A stretch of 64,000 bases of DNA from Geothermobacter sp964501815 (GCA_964501815.1 CAZCUR010000001.1:20377-84376), one strand, 5' to 3'. Positions 41,899 to 51,153 are shown, numbered from the stretch's first letter. Notes: generated by a model from the sequence alone, not told the origin. Translations and numbers: made by a program.

Positions 41899-43611
41899 AT
41901 GCCTTCTTTTCGAACCCGTATCGGTCTGATTCTGTACCTGATGGCTGGGATGCTGTCGGCCTGCGCCAGCCGGCCGGAGGTGCCGCATCCACCCGGCCAA
42001 AGTTCCGCCCAGTTCCGACGTGACCCTGCCTCAGACGCCCTGTTTCATTTCGCCCGCGCTCAGCTGCTGATTCAGGAGAAGCGGTTTGACGAGGCGGAAA
42101 AGGCTCTGCTGAACGCTCTGGAACTTGACCCGCGCTCAAACCGGCTCAGGTTGCTTTTGGGGCAGTTGCGGCTGCGCAAGGGCGATGCCGAGGGAGCGGT
42201 ACAGGTCGTGGAGGAGGCTCTGGCCGAACATCCCGATTTTGTTGAAGGGCATCTTTTTCTGGGGGGACTCTCTTTCAATCGCGGTGATTACGCTGCTGCA
42301 GTGAAACATTTTGAAGAGGTTGTGCGTCTTGATCCGGAGCGGGACCCGGTGCTGCTTCACCTCGGTATGAGTTATGAGCGCCTGCAACAGCAGGGCAGGG
42401 CGATCGATGCCTTTCGCAGGTTTCTTGAGCGCCGTCCCGAGTCGATAGCGGGACTGGCCCATCTGGCACGCGCCTGTCAGCAGCAGGGGGATGGTGCATG
42501 TGCTGAAGATGCCTATCGGCACATCATTGAACTGCAGCCGGATCAGCCGGGCGGGTATATCGAACTGGCCGACCTGCTGGTGGAGCGTGGAGATTTGAAC
42601 GGCGCGGCCGAGGTCTTGCGCGGCGGGATTGAGCAATCCACCCAGCCCGGGTTGTTGCGTCACCGGCTCGTCGGCGTTTTTGTCCGACAGAAAAATTATG
42701 ACGAGGCCATGGCGGTGCTTGAACGGCTGATGGCCGACAACCCCGAGGATCTGGAAGCCCGGCGCAAAAAAGGTTTGCTGCTGATGGAAATGGGCGATAG
42801 TGCCGGGGCTGCCGGGCAGTTTGCCGCCATCCTGGAGAAAAAGCCGGATCTGGACCGGGTGAGGTACTTTTACGGCCTGGCCCTGGAGCGCCTGGAACGG
42901 TGGCAGGAGGCTTTCGAGACGTTTGACGGAATTGCGCCGGAAAGTGACCTGGTCCCGGATGCCGATTTCCACAAGGCGTTCGTTCTGCAAAACATGGGGC
43001 GACTGGATCAGGCGGCCGATGTCTTGCAAGGAATGCTCGATCGGGGAATCGCGCGCCCGGATATCTACGACTATCTGGCCGGTATCTATGACCAGATGGG
43101 GGAGATGGACAGGGCCCTGGCGGTGCTGCGGCAAGGCTACAAACGCTTTCCTGAAGAGGTTGAGCTGTTGTATCGGCAGGGGGTGGTCTATGAACGCAAC
43201 AACCTGCGTCGCTCGGCGGTGGCGGTGATGCTTCAGGTTCTGGAACAGGACCCCGACCACCCGGAGGCCCTGAATCATGTCGCCTACAGCTATGCCGAAG
43301 ACAACACCGAACTTGACCGGGCGCTCGAAATGGTGAATCGGGCTCTGGAGCGGAAAAAAGCGCCCCATATTTATGATACCCTCGGATGGGTCCTGTATCG
43401 TCTCGGGCGCAATGATGAGGCCCTGGCCGCCATGAAAAAGGCGGTTGAAGGACTGCCGTCCGACCCGGTGGTCCTTGATCATCTTGCCAGAGTTTACCTG
43501 GCGCTGGGGCAAAAGGACCTTGCCCGCCGGCAGTGGCAGCGGGCCCTGGAGGTCGATGCCGCATTTGCTCCGGCCCGGGAGGGGCTGCAGCGTCTCGGTG
43601 GGTCGCAATGA
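41899..43611 (+). CDS. TPR-repeat lipoprotein
   Basis: A 570-residue exported protein. The signal peptide ends in lipobox LSAC (Cys22). The rest is a near-continuous array of about 14 tetratricopeptide repeats, for example FDEAEKALLNALELDP, YAAAVKHFEEVVRLDP and LDRALEMVNRALERK. It is likely an outer-membrane or periplasmic scaffold, perhaps in envelope assembly or exopolysaccharide export. The stop overlaps the next gene within ATGATG. Confidence 0.85.
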   Translation: MPSFRTRIGLILYLMAGMLSACASRPEVPHPPGQSSAQFRRDPASDALFHFARAQLLIQEKRFDEAEKALLNALELDPRSNRLRLLLGQLRLRKGDAEGAVQVVEEALAEHPDFVEGHLFLGGLSFNRGDYAAAVKHFEEVVRLDPERDPVLLHLGMSYERLQQQGRAIDAFRRFLERRPESIAGLAHLARACQQQGDGACAEDAYRHIIELQPDQPGGYIELADLLVERGDLNGAAEVLRGGIEQSTQPGLLRHRLVGVFVRQKNYDEAMAVLERLMADNPEDLEARRKKGLLLMEMGDSAGAAGQFAAILEKKPDLDRVRYFYGLALERLERWQEAFETFDGIAPESDLVPDADFHKAFVLQNMGRLDQAADVLQGMLDRGIARPDIYDYLAGIYDQMGEMDRALAVLRQGYKRFPEEVELLYRQGVVYERNNLRRSAVAVMLQVLEQDPDHPEALNHVAYSYAEDNTELDRALEMVNRALERKKAPHIYDTLGWVLYRLGRNDEALAAMKKAVEGLPSDPVVLDHLARVYLALGQKDLARRQWQRALEVDAAFAPAREGLQRLGGSQ

Positions 43612-44357
43612 TGCGTCTGTTGTGGTTGTTGCTGGTGGTTGCCGGCTGTGTGCCGGTCAGCCCTGCGCCGCAGCGGGTGGCCATTGATCCGCGGCCATTG
43701 CTTCAGCCCCATAGGGGGAGCGGGGGGCAGGCCGGCAGCTTGCGTGGTCTCGCGGTTGTTTCCATCGAGTCTCCGGAAGGGAATTTTCGCGCGCGCCAGG
43801 CACTGGTCGCCGCCATGCCCGACCGTTTGCGTGCCGAAACCCTGAGCATGTTTGGTCCGCCGGTCATGGTCGTTTGCACCGATGGGGTGCACCTGCAGGC
43901 CTGGCTGCCCGGACGGAACAGTTTTTATTCAGGCCGGGCCGACGGAACCGGGCTGGCCCGCCTGCTGCGTTTGAAAACCACACCCAGGCAATTGGTGGGC
44001 CTGCTGCATCATCGCCCCGAACTGCCGGCTGAGGGGTGGACCGGCTTTCAGACGGCTGAAGGCTATGAGCTGATACACCGGGATGCGGGCAGGGTGACGC
44101 GCCTCGGTTTCGACCGGCAAAAACGCCTGACCCGGCTCGAACTGACTTCAGACAATGCTATTCTGATGAAAGCACTCTGGAGCCGGTTCGATGACAAAGA
44201 CGGTTTTCCGCGGGAGCTGCTTCTTGATTGGCCAGGAGACGGGCGGCGTTTATCGCTGACGTTCAAGTCCCTGCAGCTCGATCCGGCCTTGCAGCCGGAC
44301 CTTTTTTCTCTTGTTCCGCCAGCAGGAGCGGACCTCTATTTGCTCAACGGAGATTGA
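43608..44357 (+). CDS. LolB/DUF4292-like outer-membrane lipoprotein
   Basis: A 249-residue lipoprotein with lipobox VAGC near residue 14. The body has the alternating beta-strand pattern of the LolA/LolB fold (RAETLSMFGPPVMVVCTDG, YELIHRDAGRVTRLGFD, ELLLDWPGDGRRLSLTFKSLQLDP), close to proteins described as LolB-like or DUF4292. It may carry or insert lipoproteins at the outer membrane. ATG 43608 or 43611 can serve; both overlap or abut the upstream stop. Confidence 0.7.
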   Translation: MMRLLWLLLVVAGCVPVSPAPQRVAIDPRPLLQPHRGSGGQAGSLRGLAVVSIESPEGNFRARQALVAAMPDRLRAETLSMFGPPVMVVCTDGVHLQAWLPGRNSFYSGRADGTGLARLLRLKTTPRQLVGLLHHRPELPAEGWTGFQTAEGYELIHRDAGRVTRLGFDRQKRLTRLELTSDNAILMKALWSRFDDKDGFPRELLLDWPGDGRRLSLTFKSLQLDPALQPDLFSLVPPAGADLYLLNGD

Positions 44358-44360
44358 CCG

Positions 44361-45989
44361 ATGACCAGCCGTCAATGGATGTTGTTCTTTCTGTTCGCCG
44401 CCGGCGTCTTTCTGTGGGGATGCCAGCAGAAAAGCCAGGACGCTGCCATGCCGACCTCGGAAGCCGGGCCGGCCTATGGCGACACGTTTATTGAAGGGTC
44501 CATCGCCGAGCCGAGCAATTTGCTGCCGATTCTGGCAACCGATGCGTCTTCGGCCGATATCAACGGCCTGGTTTACAACGGCCTGGTCCGCTACGACAAA
44601 AACCTGGTGCTTGAAGGGGAACTGGCCGAGTCCTGGGACATCTCTCCCGACAAGCTGACCATCACCTTTCACCTGCGCAAGGGAGTCAAGTGGCATGATG
44701 GGGCTCCCTTTACCTCGGCGGATGTGCTGTTCACCTACCAGCTTTATGTCGATCCCAAAACGCCGACCGCCTATGCCGAGGCCTACAAACAGGTTCTCAA
44801 GGCCGAGGCCCCGGATCCCTACACCTTCAGGGTGACCTATCCGAAACCCTATGCCCCGGCTCTTGGCAGCTGGGGGCTGAACATCCTTCCGAAACACCTG
44901 CTGGAGGGCAAGGATATCACCAAAAGCCCGTTGTCCCGCCGTCCGATAGGAACGGGGCCCTACAGGTTCGTTGAATGGGTCCCGGGCGAAAAGGTTGTGC
45001 TGGAGGCGAACGAGGATTATTTCGAAGGGCGCCCCTATATCAAACGTGTGGTCTACCGTATCGTACCGGACCAGTCCACCCAGTTTATGGAACTGCTGTC
45101 GGGCGGTCTTGATCTGATGGATTTGACCCCCATCCAGTACACCACCCAGACGGACACACCGGCCTTCAAGCGTAACTTTAACAAGTATCGCTATCTCGCC
45201 TTCAGTTATACCTATCTGGGCTACAATCTCGAACGTCCCCTGTTTCAGGACAAAAGGGTGCGTCAGGCGATTTCCTATGCCATCGACAAAAAGGAGATCA
45301 TCGATGGCGTGCTTCTGGGACTGGGGCAGCCGGCGACGGGGCCCTACAAGCCGGATACCTGGGTTTACAATCCCAAGGTGAAGCGGTACAGTCACGACCC
45401 GGAAAAGGCGCGCCAGCTTTTACGTGCCGCCGGCTGGCAGGATTCGGATGGTGACGGGGTTCTTGACAAGGAGGGCAGGCCGTTCCGCTTCACCATTGTC
45501 ACCAATCAGGGGAACGACCTGCGGGTCAAGTCGGCGGAAATCATCCAGCGGCGCCTCAAGGAAGTCGGCATAGAGGTGAAAATTCGCGTCGTGGAATGGG
45601 CCACATTCCTCAAGGAATTCATCCATGCCGGCAACTTCGACGCCTGTATCCTGGGATGGCGCGGCGGTCCCGAACCGGACCAGTACAACATCTGGCATTC
45701 TTCCAAAACCGGTCCGAGGCAGTTGAATTTCATCCACTACAAAAACGCCGAAGTCGATGAGCTGCTGGAGAAGGGGCGGCGTACCTTCGATCAGGCTGAA
45801 CGCAAGCGTATCTACGACCGGTTCCAGGAAATCCTGGCCGAGGAACAGCCCTACACCTTCCTCTATGTCGGCGAGGCGCTGCCGGCCGTGGCCAAACGCT
45901 TCCATGGCATCGAACCGGCTCCGGCGGGTATTCTGCATAATTTCATTCGTTGGTACGTGCCGAAAAATCAGCAGAAATACGCGCAGTGA
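44361..45989 (+). CDS. peptide/oligopeptide ABC transporter substrate-binding lipoprotein
   Basis: A 542-residue SBP_bac_5 family protein with lipobox LWGC (Cys21). Family segments include EPSNLLPILATDAS, LAESWDISPDKLTITFHLRKGVKWHDG, IGTGPYRFVEW, AISYAIDKKEII and GGPEPDQYNIWHSS. It would deliver peptides (or possibly nickel or another ligand of the family) to the permeases encoded downstream. The gene follows the LolB-like gene by three bases. Confidence 0.92.
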   Translation: MTSRQWMLFFLFAAGVFLWGCQQKSQDAAMPTSEAGPAYGDTFIEGSIAEPSNLLPILATDASSADINGLVYNGLVRYDKNLVLEGELAESWDISPDKLTITFHLRKGVKWHDGAPFTSADVLFTYQLYVDPKTPTAYAEAYKQVLKAEAPDPYTFRVTYPKPYAPALGSWGLNILPKHLLEGKDITKSPLSRRPIGTGPYRFVEWVPGEKVVLEANEDYFEGRPYIKRVVYRIVPDQSTQFMELLSGGLDLMDLTPIQYTTQTDTPAFKRNFNKYRYLAFSYTYLGYNLERPLFQDKRVRQAISYAIDKKEIIDGVLLGLGQPATGPYKPDTWVYNPKVKRYSHDPEKARQLLRAAGWQDSDGDGVLDKEGRPFRFTIVTNQGNDLRVKSAEIIQRRLKEVGIEVKIRVVEWATFLKEFIHAGNFDACILGWRGGPEPDQYNIWHSSKTGPRQLNFIHYKNAEVDELLEKGRRTFDQAERKRIYDRFQEILAEEQPYTFLYVGEALPAVAKRFHGIEPAPAGILHNFIRWYVPKNQQKYAQ

Positions 45990-46018
45990 CCCCAGCGGGA
46001 CAGGGAGTGTGAGCAGCC

Positions 46019-46993
46019 GTGCTCGGATACATCGCCAAAAGACTGCTGTTGATGATACCGCTTTTGATCGGTATTACACTGATATCCTTTGCCGTCATTC
46101 ATCTGGCCCCGGGCGAACCGACCGATTTGCAGACCGAGCTTAACCCCGAGGCGAGTGTCGAACTGCGTGAACGATTGCGGGCCCAATACGGCCTTGACCG
46201 ACCGCTCCATGTCCAATACGCCGATTGGCTGGGACGGCTGGCGCGTCTGGATTTTGGCCGGTCCTTTGCGGGAGACCACCGGCCGGTCCTGGATAAAATT
46301 GCCGAGCGGCTGCCGGTCACCATTCTGATCAATGTCCTGTCCATTGTGCTGATTCTGGCGGTGAGTATCCCTATCGGCATTGTTTCAGCCATCCGGAGGA
46401 ACAGTCTTTTTGACCGCGCCACCACGGTGTTTGTCTTTATCGGCTTTGCCATGCCGTCTTTCTGGCTGGCGCTCCTGCTGATGGATGTTTTTGGGGTGCG
46501 GCTCGGCCTGTTCCCCATTGCCGGGTTACGTTCGTTGGGGCATGAGTATCTCGACTGGTTCGGACAGCTGACAGATTATGCCGGTCATCTGGTGATGCCG
46601 GTTTTTGTGTCCGCATTCGGCGGGTTGGCCGGTTTCAGCCGCTACATGCGTTCCAACATGCTTGAGGTGGTCCGCCAGGATTACGTCCTGACCGCCCGGG
46701 CCAAAGGCCTGCCCGAAAGGGTTGTTATTCTGCGGCATGCCTTGCGCAATGCTCTGTTGCCGGTTATCACCATTCTCGGTCTGTCGGTGCCCGGGCTGAT
46801 CGGCGGCAGTGTCATCTTTGAAACCATTTTCGCCATCCCTGGGATGGGGAAACTCTTTTATGATGGTGTCATGATGCGTGATTATCCGTTGATTATGGGC
46901 GTTCTGGTCCTTGGGGCCGTCCTGACTCTGGCCGGCAATCTTCTTGCCGACATCGGCTATGCTCTGGCGGACCCGCGCATCCGCAAATCCTGA
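46019..46993 (+). CDS. peptide ABC transporter permease, DppB/OppB type
   Basis: A 324-residue inner-membrane permease with six predicted helices, the conserved LLIGITLISFAVIHLAPG start, and the ATPase-contacting EAA loop (YVLTARAKGLPERVVILRHALRNALLPV). GTG 46019 is the only start matching the family N-terminus; its ribosome site is GGGAGTG at a long spacing. The partner permease lies two genes later, after an OmpA-like and an MshEN gene. Confidence 0.93.
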   Translation: MLGYIAKRLLLMIPLLIGITLISFAVIHLAPGEPTDLQTELNPEASVELRERLRAQYGLDRPLHVQYADWLGRLARLDFGRSFAGDHRPVLDKIAERLPVTILINVLSIVLILAVSIPIGIVSAIRRNSLFDRATTVFVFIGFAMPSFWLALLLMDVFGVRLGLFPIAGLRSLGHEYLDWFGQLTDYAGHLVMPVFVSAFGGLAGFSRYMRSNMLEVVRQDYVLTARAKGLPERVVILRHALRNALLPVITILGLSVPGLIGGSVIFETIFAIPGMGKLFYDGVMMRDYPLIMGVLVLGAVLTLAGNLLADIGYALADPRIRKS

Positions 46994-47010
46994 CAGGAGG
47001 AATCAAGGGG

Positions 47011-47766
47011 GTGAAAACGGTTCTCTTCCGGCTTTTTGTTGCCGTTGGTCTGGTGATGGTTACGGGCGCCTGTGCCGGTCACAAACCGGCCCGCGTCGTT
47101 ATTGTCGACAGTGACAGCGACGGGATTATTGATGCTCTGGATCGCTGCCCCGACACTGAGGCGGGAGTCAAGGTTGACAGTGAGGGCTGTTCGGATGATG
47201 AAGACCGCGATGGTGTTTTCGACCGTCTCGACCGCTGTCCGGGGACGCCCGCGGGGATGCTGGTGGATGTGAATGGTTGTGCAGTCGACACCGACGGTGA
47301 CGGTATCGTCGATACGGAGGACCGGTGTCCGGAGACTCCTCCGGGAGTGGTGGTGACAGAAAACGGTTGTCCAAGGCCCGCACCAGCTCCGGTTGCTCCC
47401 CCGCCGGAAGAAAAAACCATAGCCAGTCTGGAACTTGACCTGCATTTTTCCACCGGAACCTGCAGGTTGCTGCCAGGCCAGGAAGAGGAACTCGACCGGG
47501 GGCGGCGGTTTTTGCAACAGCATCCTGGCGCCCGGGTCCTTGTCGAGGGGCATACCGACAGCGTTGGACCGGCAGCTTACAATCGCACCCTGTCCCGAGA
47601 GCGTGCCGAGCGGGTCGCCTGGTTGCTGGCTCGTGATCTCGGCAGAGACAAGACCGATTTCCGCGTCATCGGGTATGGCGAGAGCCGCCCCGTTGCCGAC
47701 AACGCCACCCAGGAAGGGCGCGAACGCAACCGGCGGGTGATCCTGCGCATTATTGCCGATAACTGA
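47011..47766 (+). CDS. OmpA-family protein with thrombospondin type-3 repeats
   Basis: A 251-residue exported protein. The signal ends at about TGAC (Cys21), possibly a lipidation site although the -3 residue is atypical. Three Asp-rich repeats (about 34-120; DSDSDGIIDALDRCP, DRDGVFDRLDRCP, DTDGDGIVDTEDRCP) should bind calcium, followed by a Pro-rich linker and an OmpA domain (about 140-250) with the peptidoglycan-binding EGHTDSVGP and NRTLSRERAERV. It anchors the outer membrane to the wall. Its place between two ABC permease genes is unusual. Confidence 0.92.
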   Translation: MKTVLFRLFVAVGLVMVTGACAGHKPARVVIVDSDSDGIIDALDRCPDTEAGVKVDSEGCSDDEDRDGVFDRLDRCPGTPAGMLVDVNGCAVDTDGDGIVDTEDRCPETPPGVVVTENGCPRPAPAPVAPPPEEKTIASLELDLHFSTGTCRLLPGQEEELDRGRRFLQQHPGARVLVEGHTDSVGPAAYNRTLSRERAERVAWLLARDLGRDKTDFRVIGYGESRPVADNATQEGRERNRRVILRIIADN

Positions 47767-47799
47767 ATGTATTGACCTGCCTGGATAAGGTTCGGGAAG

Positions 47800-48432
47800 A
47801 TGAAACGAAGGAATCTGAAGTTGGGTGAAATGCTGGTTTCTGCCGGCATCATCGACGAATTTCAGCTCAATTCGGCACTGTCACTGCAGCGCAATCTCGG
47901 TGGTCGTCTGGGACAGTCGCTGATCCGTCTTGGTTATATCAGCGAGGATCGGTTGCTCAGTTTTTTGTCCGAGCAGCTTAACTGTCCGCGGGTCGAACTC
48001 GATGTTGACAAAATCGCCGCCGACCTGAAAGAGCTGATTCCCGAAGAAAAGGCGCGCCAGTTCAATGTGCTGCCACTGCGGCGCGGGGCCATGTCCGGTA
48101 CGGCCTATCTGCTGGTGGCGATGGCCGACCCGACCAATCTGATGGTCATTGACACCCTGCAGTTTTTGACCGGATGCCGTATCCGGCCCGCCATTGCCCC
48201 CGAAAGCAGGATTCGCGAAGCCATTGAGCTTTACTACCGCGGGGAGAGAGCGGTTCGCCTGGCTGACAGCGAATCGGGCCCGACTGACGCCGGTCCGGCC
48301 GTTCAGACCGGTACAGAGACAGTCGCGCCCCGCAAGCGCGCCCGCACCGTTGAGCAGAAGCTGCAAGCTCTGCTTGAAAAACTGCACGAATTGGGCGTTC
48401 TTACCCGACAGGAATATGAGGAGCTGAAATAA
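47800..48432 (+). CDS. stand-alone MshEN/GspE N-terminal domain protein
   Basis: A 210-residue cytosolic protein without the ATPase that normally follows this domain. The N-terminal half carries two tandem 24-residue MshEN-type motifs: LGEMLVSAGIIDEFQLNSAL-SLQ from residue 8 and RLGQSLIRLGYISEDRLLSF-LSEQ from residue 36. These motifs bind c-di-GMP in MshE. A second subdomain (about 65-145) matches the rest of the type II secretion E N-terminal fold, and a basic helical tail (about 170-210) ends the protein. It may act as a c-di-GMP-dependent adaptor; binding is predicted, not shown. Confidence 0.82.
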   Translation: MKRRNLKLGEMLVSAGIIDEFQLNSALSLQRNLGGRLGQSLIRLGYISEDRLLSFLSEQLNCPRVELDVDKIAADLKELIPEEKARQFNVLPLRRGAMSGTAYLLVAMADPTNLMVIDTLQFLTGCRIRPAIAPESRIREAIELYYRGERAVRLADSESGPTDAGPAVQTGTETVAPRKRARTVEQKLQALLEKLHELGVLTRQEYEELK

Positions 48433-48438
48433 GCTGTT

Positions 48439-49284
48439 ATGGCACGGGGGTTTTACCGCGATATCCTTTTCAGGCGCCTGCGGCGAAACCGCATGGCCAT
48501 GTTGGGTGCTGCGCTGGTGGCCCTGATGTGCCTTCTGGCCCTTGCCGCTCCGCTGTTCGGCATCGACCCCGGCGCCATTGACATTTCCGCCCGGCTGCAG
48601 CCGCCCGGGCCCGGACATCTGCTCGGTACCGATGATCTGGGCCGGGATGTGCTGGTGCGGTTGTGTTATGGCGCACGCATCAGCCTGCTGGTCGGTTTTG
48701 TCGCCGTCGGCATTGCCACAGCCATCGGTATCGTTTTGGGGGCCCTGGCCGGCTATTACGGCGGGATGTGGGACGCTGTCATCATGCGTTTTGTCGACAT
48801 CATGCTCTGTTTCCCGTCCTTTTTCCTGATTCTCGCGGTCATTGCCTTTCTTGAGCCGTCCATCTGGAATATCATGATTATCATCGGGCTGACCGGCTGG
48901 ATGGGGGTTGCCCGGCTGGTGCGGGCGGAATTCCTGTCCCTGCGGAACCGGGAATTCGTGTTGGCGGCGCGGGTTCTGGGAGCAAGCGATCTGCGGGTCA
49001 TTTTGCGGCACATTCTGCCCAATGCCATGTCGCCAGTCCTGGTCCATGCCACCCTGGGCGTTGCGGGGGCCATCCTGACCGAGAGCGCCCTGTCGTTTCT
49101 GGGCATCGGTGTCCAGCCGCCGACGCCTTCCTGGGGCAATATGCTGATAGCCGGCAAACAGACGTTGGGTACCGCCTGGTGGCTGTCCGTCTTCCCGGGA
49201 ATGGCGATTTTGCTCACCGTGCTCGGCTACAACCTGCTCGGTGAAGGTATTCGTGATGCTTTGGACCCGCGGTTGCAAGATTGA
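48439..49284 (+). CDS. peptide ABC transporter permease, DppC/OppC type
   Basis: A 281-residue permease with a short cytosolic N-terminus, six predicted helices, LLGTDDLGRDVLVRLCYGARISLLVG and the EAA loop region EFVLAARVLGASDLRVILRHILPN. It completes the membrane part of the transporter begun by the upstream binding protein and DppB-type permease. No DppD/DppF ATPase gene follows. ATG 48439 is six bases after the MshEN stop. Confidence 0.93.
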   Translation: MARGFYRDILFRRLRRNRMAMLGAALVALMCLLALAAPLFGIDPGAIDISARLQPPGPGHLLGTDDLGRDVLVRLCYGARISLLVGFVAVGIATAIGIVLGALAGYYGGMWDAVIMRFVDIMLCFPSFFLILAVIAFLEPSIWNIMIIIGLTGWMGVARLVRAEFLSLRNREFVLAARVLGASDLRVILRHILPNAMSPVLVHATLGVAGAILTESALSFLGIGVQPPTPSWGNMLIAGKQTLGTAWWLSVFPGMAILLTVLGYNLLGEGIRDALDPRLQD

Positions 49285-49287
49285 GTC

Positions 49288-49713
49288 ATGACCGTCATCC
49301 CGTTCGCCCCCGACCCGGAGACCCTGGTTCGCCAGCGTATCGACGCGCTGCACCGTGGCGCATTCGGTTTCATTTACGACAGCTATCACCCCGATTCTCC
49401 TTTTCGCAGGCACTTTCCCGAACGCGAGGACTACCTGGCCTTTGCCCGCCAGGAAATTGCAGGCCGTATTCACATTGAACGCTTCCGGTTGCTGCGCAGC
49501 CGAAAGACGCAGGAGCGGGCCGAACTGATTGTCCATCAGTTGGTACGGGCCGGGGGGGGATTCCAGGAAAGCTTCGAACGGGTCGTGCTTTTGCGTCACA
49601 AGGGCCATTGGCGTTACCTGGGCAGCAGCCGGTTGGATCGCAGCCAGTATCACGGCCGCATCGAAGATCTGGATTTTGAGGATTTCGAGCGGCGGGGGGT
49701 GGTTTTTTTCTGA
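49288..49713 (+). CDS. NTF2-like domain protein, YchJ-related
   Basis: A 141-residue protein resembling the NTF2-like middle domain of YchJ/UPF0225 (RRQRIDALHRGAFGFIYDSYHP-like start and an FERVVLLRHKGHWRYL strand), without the zinc-binding SEC-C ends. No catalytic residues can be named. It overlaps mutM by one base (TGATG) and is probably cotranslated with it. Confidence 0.6.
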   Translation: MTVIPFAPDPETLVRQRIDALHRGAFGFIYDSYHPDSPFRRHFPEREDYLAFARQEIAGRIHIERFRLLRSRKTQERAELIVHQLVRAGGGFQESFERVVLLRHKGHWRYLGSSRLDRSQYHGRIEDLDFEDFERRGVVFF

Positions 49714-50525
49714 TGCCGGAACTGCCTGAGGTTGAGACCACCCGTCTTGGGTTGCGCCCTCATTTGCTCGGCCGGCGGGTTGAGGGGCTGACGGTACGTC
49801 AGGATCGCCTGCGCTGGCCTGTCCCCCCGGGGCTGAACAAGCTGCTTGTCGGAGCGCGACTGGCAGATGTGACCCGCCGTGCCAAATACCTGCTGTTCCG
49901 TTTCGATCGTGGTACCCTGCTGGTCCACCTTGGCATGTCGGGCAGTCTGCGTCTGGTCGACCCGAACGTGCGCCCTGGCCGACATGACCATATCGACATC
50001 GACTTTTCCTCACGGATACTGCGGCTGAATGACCCGCGCCGCTTTGGCGCTGTTGTCTGGGCGGGGGCCGATCCTGAGGGTCATCCGCTGCTCAAAGACC
50101 TTGGTGTCGAACCTCTCGGGTCCGGGCTGACGGGAGCCTGGCTGCACCGGCGGGTAACAAAATCGCGGCGCGCCGTCAAAAACCTTGTTATGGATCAGAA
50201 AATCATCGTCGGCGTCGGCAATATTTATGCCTGTGAAGCCCTGTTCCGCGCCGGATTGCATCCGGGACGTCCGGCCGGTGAACTGACCCGGCGGGACTGC
50301 CACAGCTTGGTTGAGGCGATCAGGGCTGTTCTTGAGGCTGCTATCACGGCCGGTGGTACCACCCTGAAGGATTTTACCAACGCTGATGGCCGGCCCGGTT
50401 ATTTTGCCCGGGAACTGGCTGTTTACGGCCGGGCCGGTGAGCCATGCCCGGTCTGTTCCCGGCCGATCGAAGTAACGCGTCTGGGTAACCGGTCGACCTA
50501 TTTTTGCGCTGCCTGTCAGAGGTGA
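49713..50525 (+). CDS. mutM: formamidopyrimidine-DNA glycosylase
   Basis: Removes oxidised purines such as 8-oxoguanine from DNA. The 270-residue protein begins MPELPEVE, whose processed N-terminal Pro is the nucleophile. HLGMSGSLRL, VGNIYACEALFRAGLHP and TTLKDFTNADGRPGYF are family landmarks, and the C-terminal zinc finger is CPVC plus CAACQR. The start overlaps the preceding gene. Confidence 0.97.
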   Translation: MPELPEVETTRLGLRPHLLGRRVEGLTVRQDRLRWPVPPGLNKLLVGARLADVTRRAKYLLFRFDRGTLLVHLGMSGSLRLVDPNVRPGRHDHIDIDFSSRILRLNDPRRFGAVVWAGADPEGHPLLKDLGVEPLGSGLTGAWLHRRVTKSRRAVKNLVMDQKIIVGVGNIYACEALFRAGLHPGRPAGELTRRDCHSLVEAIRAVLEAAITAGGTTLKDFTNADGRPGYFARELAVYGRAGEPCPVCSRPIEVTRLGNRSTYFCAACQR

Positions 50526-50530
50526 ACAGG

Positions 50531-50950
50531 GTGGAATTCCGTTTCAGATATCCTCTCAGGGTTCGGGTTCGTGATCTCAATTATGGCGGCCATGTCGGTA
50601 ACGATGTTGTGCTCGCCTATTTTCAGGAAGGGCGGGTGGAATACCTGCGGAACCTGGGAGATTTCAGCGAAATGGACATAGGCGGCTGCGGCATGATTCT
50701 GCCTGAGGCGCACATCCATTATCGTGCGGAAATGTTTTCCGGCGATGAGCTCGAACTGTTTGTGCGCATCAGTGAAATTGGCCGGTCGTCTCTGCGGATG
50801 GAATACCGGCTGGAGCGAGCGGGACAGACAACCGCCGAGGGCTGGACGTCCCTGGTGGCTTTCGATTACCGGAGGCGCAAGGTGGTGCGGTTGCCACGGG
50901 ACTTTGTTCAGGCGGTCAGGGCCTTTGAACGGATGGAGGTGGGGGTATGA
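50531..50950 (+). CDS. 4HBT hotdog-fold acyl-CoA thioesterase
   Basis: A 139-residue single-hotdog thioesterase. The active-site segment DLNYGGHVGND (Asp with the H-x-N pattern) sits at about residues 12-22 as in YbgC/FadM-type enzymes. GTG 50531 lies about seven bases after GAGGTG; the alternative GTG 50522 overlaps mutM. The substrate is unknown. The stop overlaps the next start as ATGA. Confidence 0.85.
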   Translation: MEFRFRYPLRVRVRDLNYGGHVGNDVVLAYFQEGRVEYLRNLGDFSEMDIGGCGMILPEAHIHYRAEMFSGDELELFVRISEIGRSSLRMEYRLERAGQTTAEGWTSLVAFDYRRRKVVRLPRDFVQAVRAFERMEVGV

Positions 50951-51129
50951 ATGAGATCAGGGTCTGTCGGCAGTGCGGGTATCAGCGCGGGTTTCATGTC
51001 AGTATCCGTTTGGCTGGTTCGGACGGGTTTCTGGTGCTGATCTGTCCCGGCTGCGGTCAGAGTTATGACCCCGGCTGGAAAGTGCAGGCAGACAAGGTGC
51101 CGCCGGAACCTTTGGTCCGGCATATGTAG
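50947..51129 (+). CDS. small zinc-ribbon protein
   Basis: A 60-residue protein with two Cys pairs, CRQC (residues 7-10) and CPGC (33-36), spaced as in a zinc ribbon. It is translationally coupled to the thioesterase gene by ATGA. No family is recognised; it may be an RNA/DNA or protein adaptor. Confidence 0.6.
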   Translation: MNEIRVCRQCGYQRGFHVSIRLAGSDGFLVLICPGCGQSYDPGWKVQADKVPPEPLVRHM

Positions 51130-51153
51130 GATGCGGCCCTGCCGGGCCGCATC
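51130..51153. other. hairpin between convergent genes
   Basis: GATGCGGCCC and GGGCCGCATC form a 10-bp stem around TGCC, immediately after the zinc-ribbon stop and before the slyD stop. There is no T tract, so termination would be weak on either strand. Confidence 0.5.
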
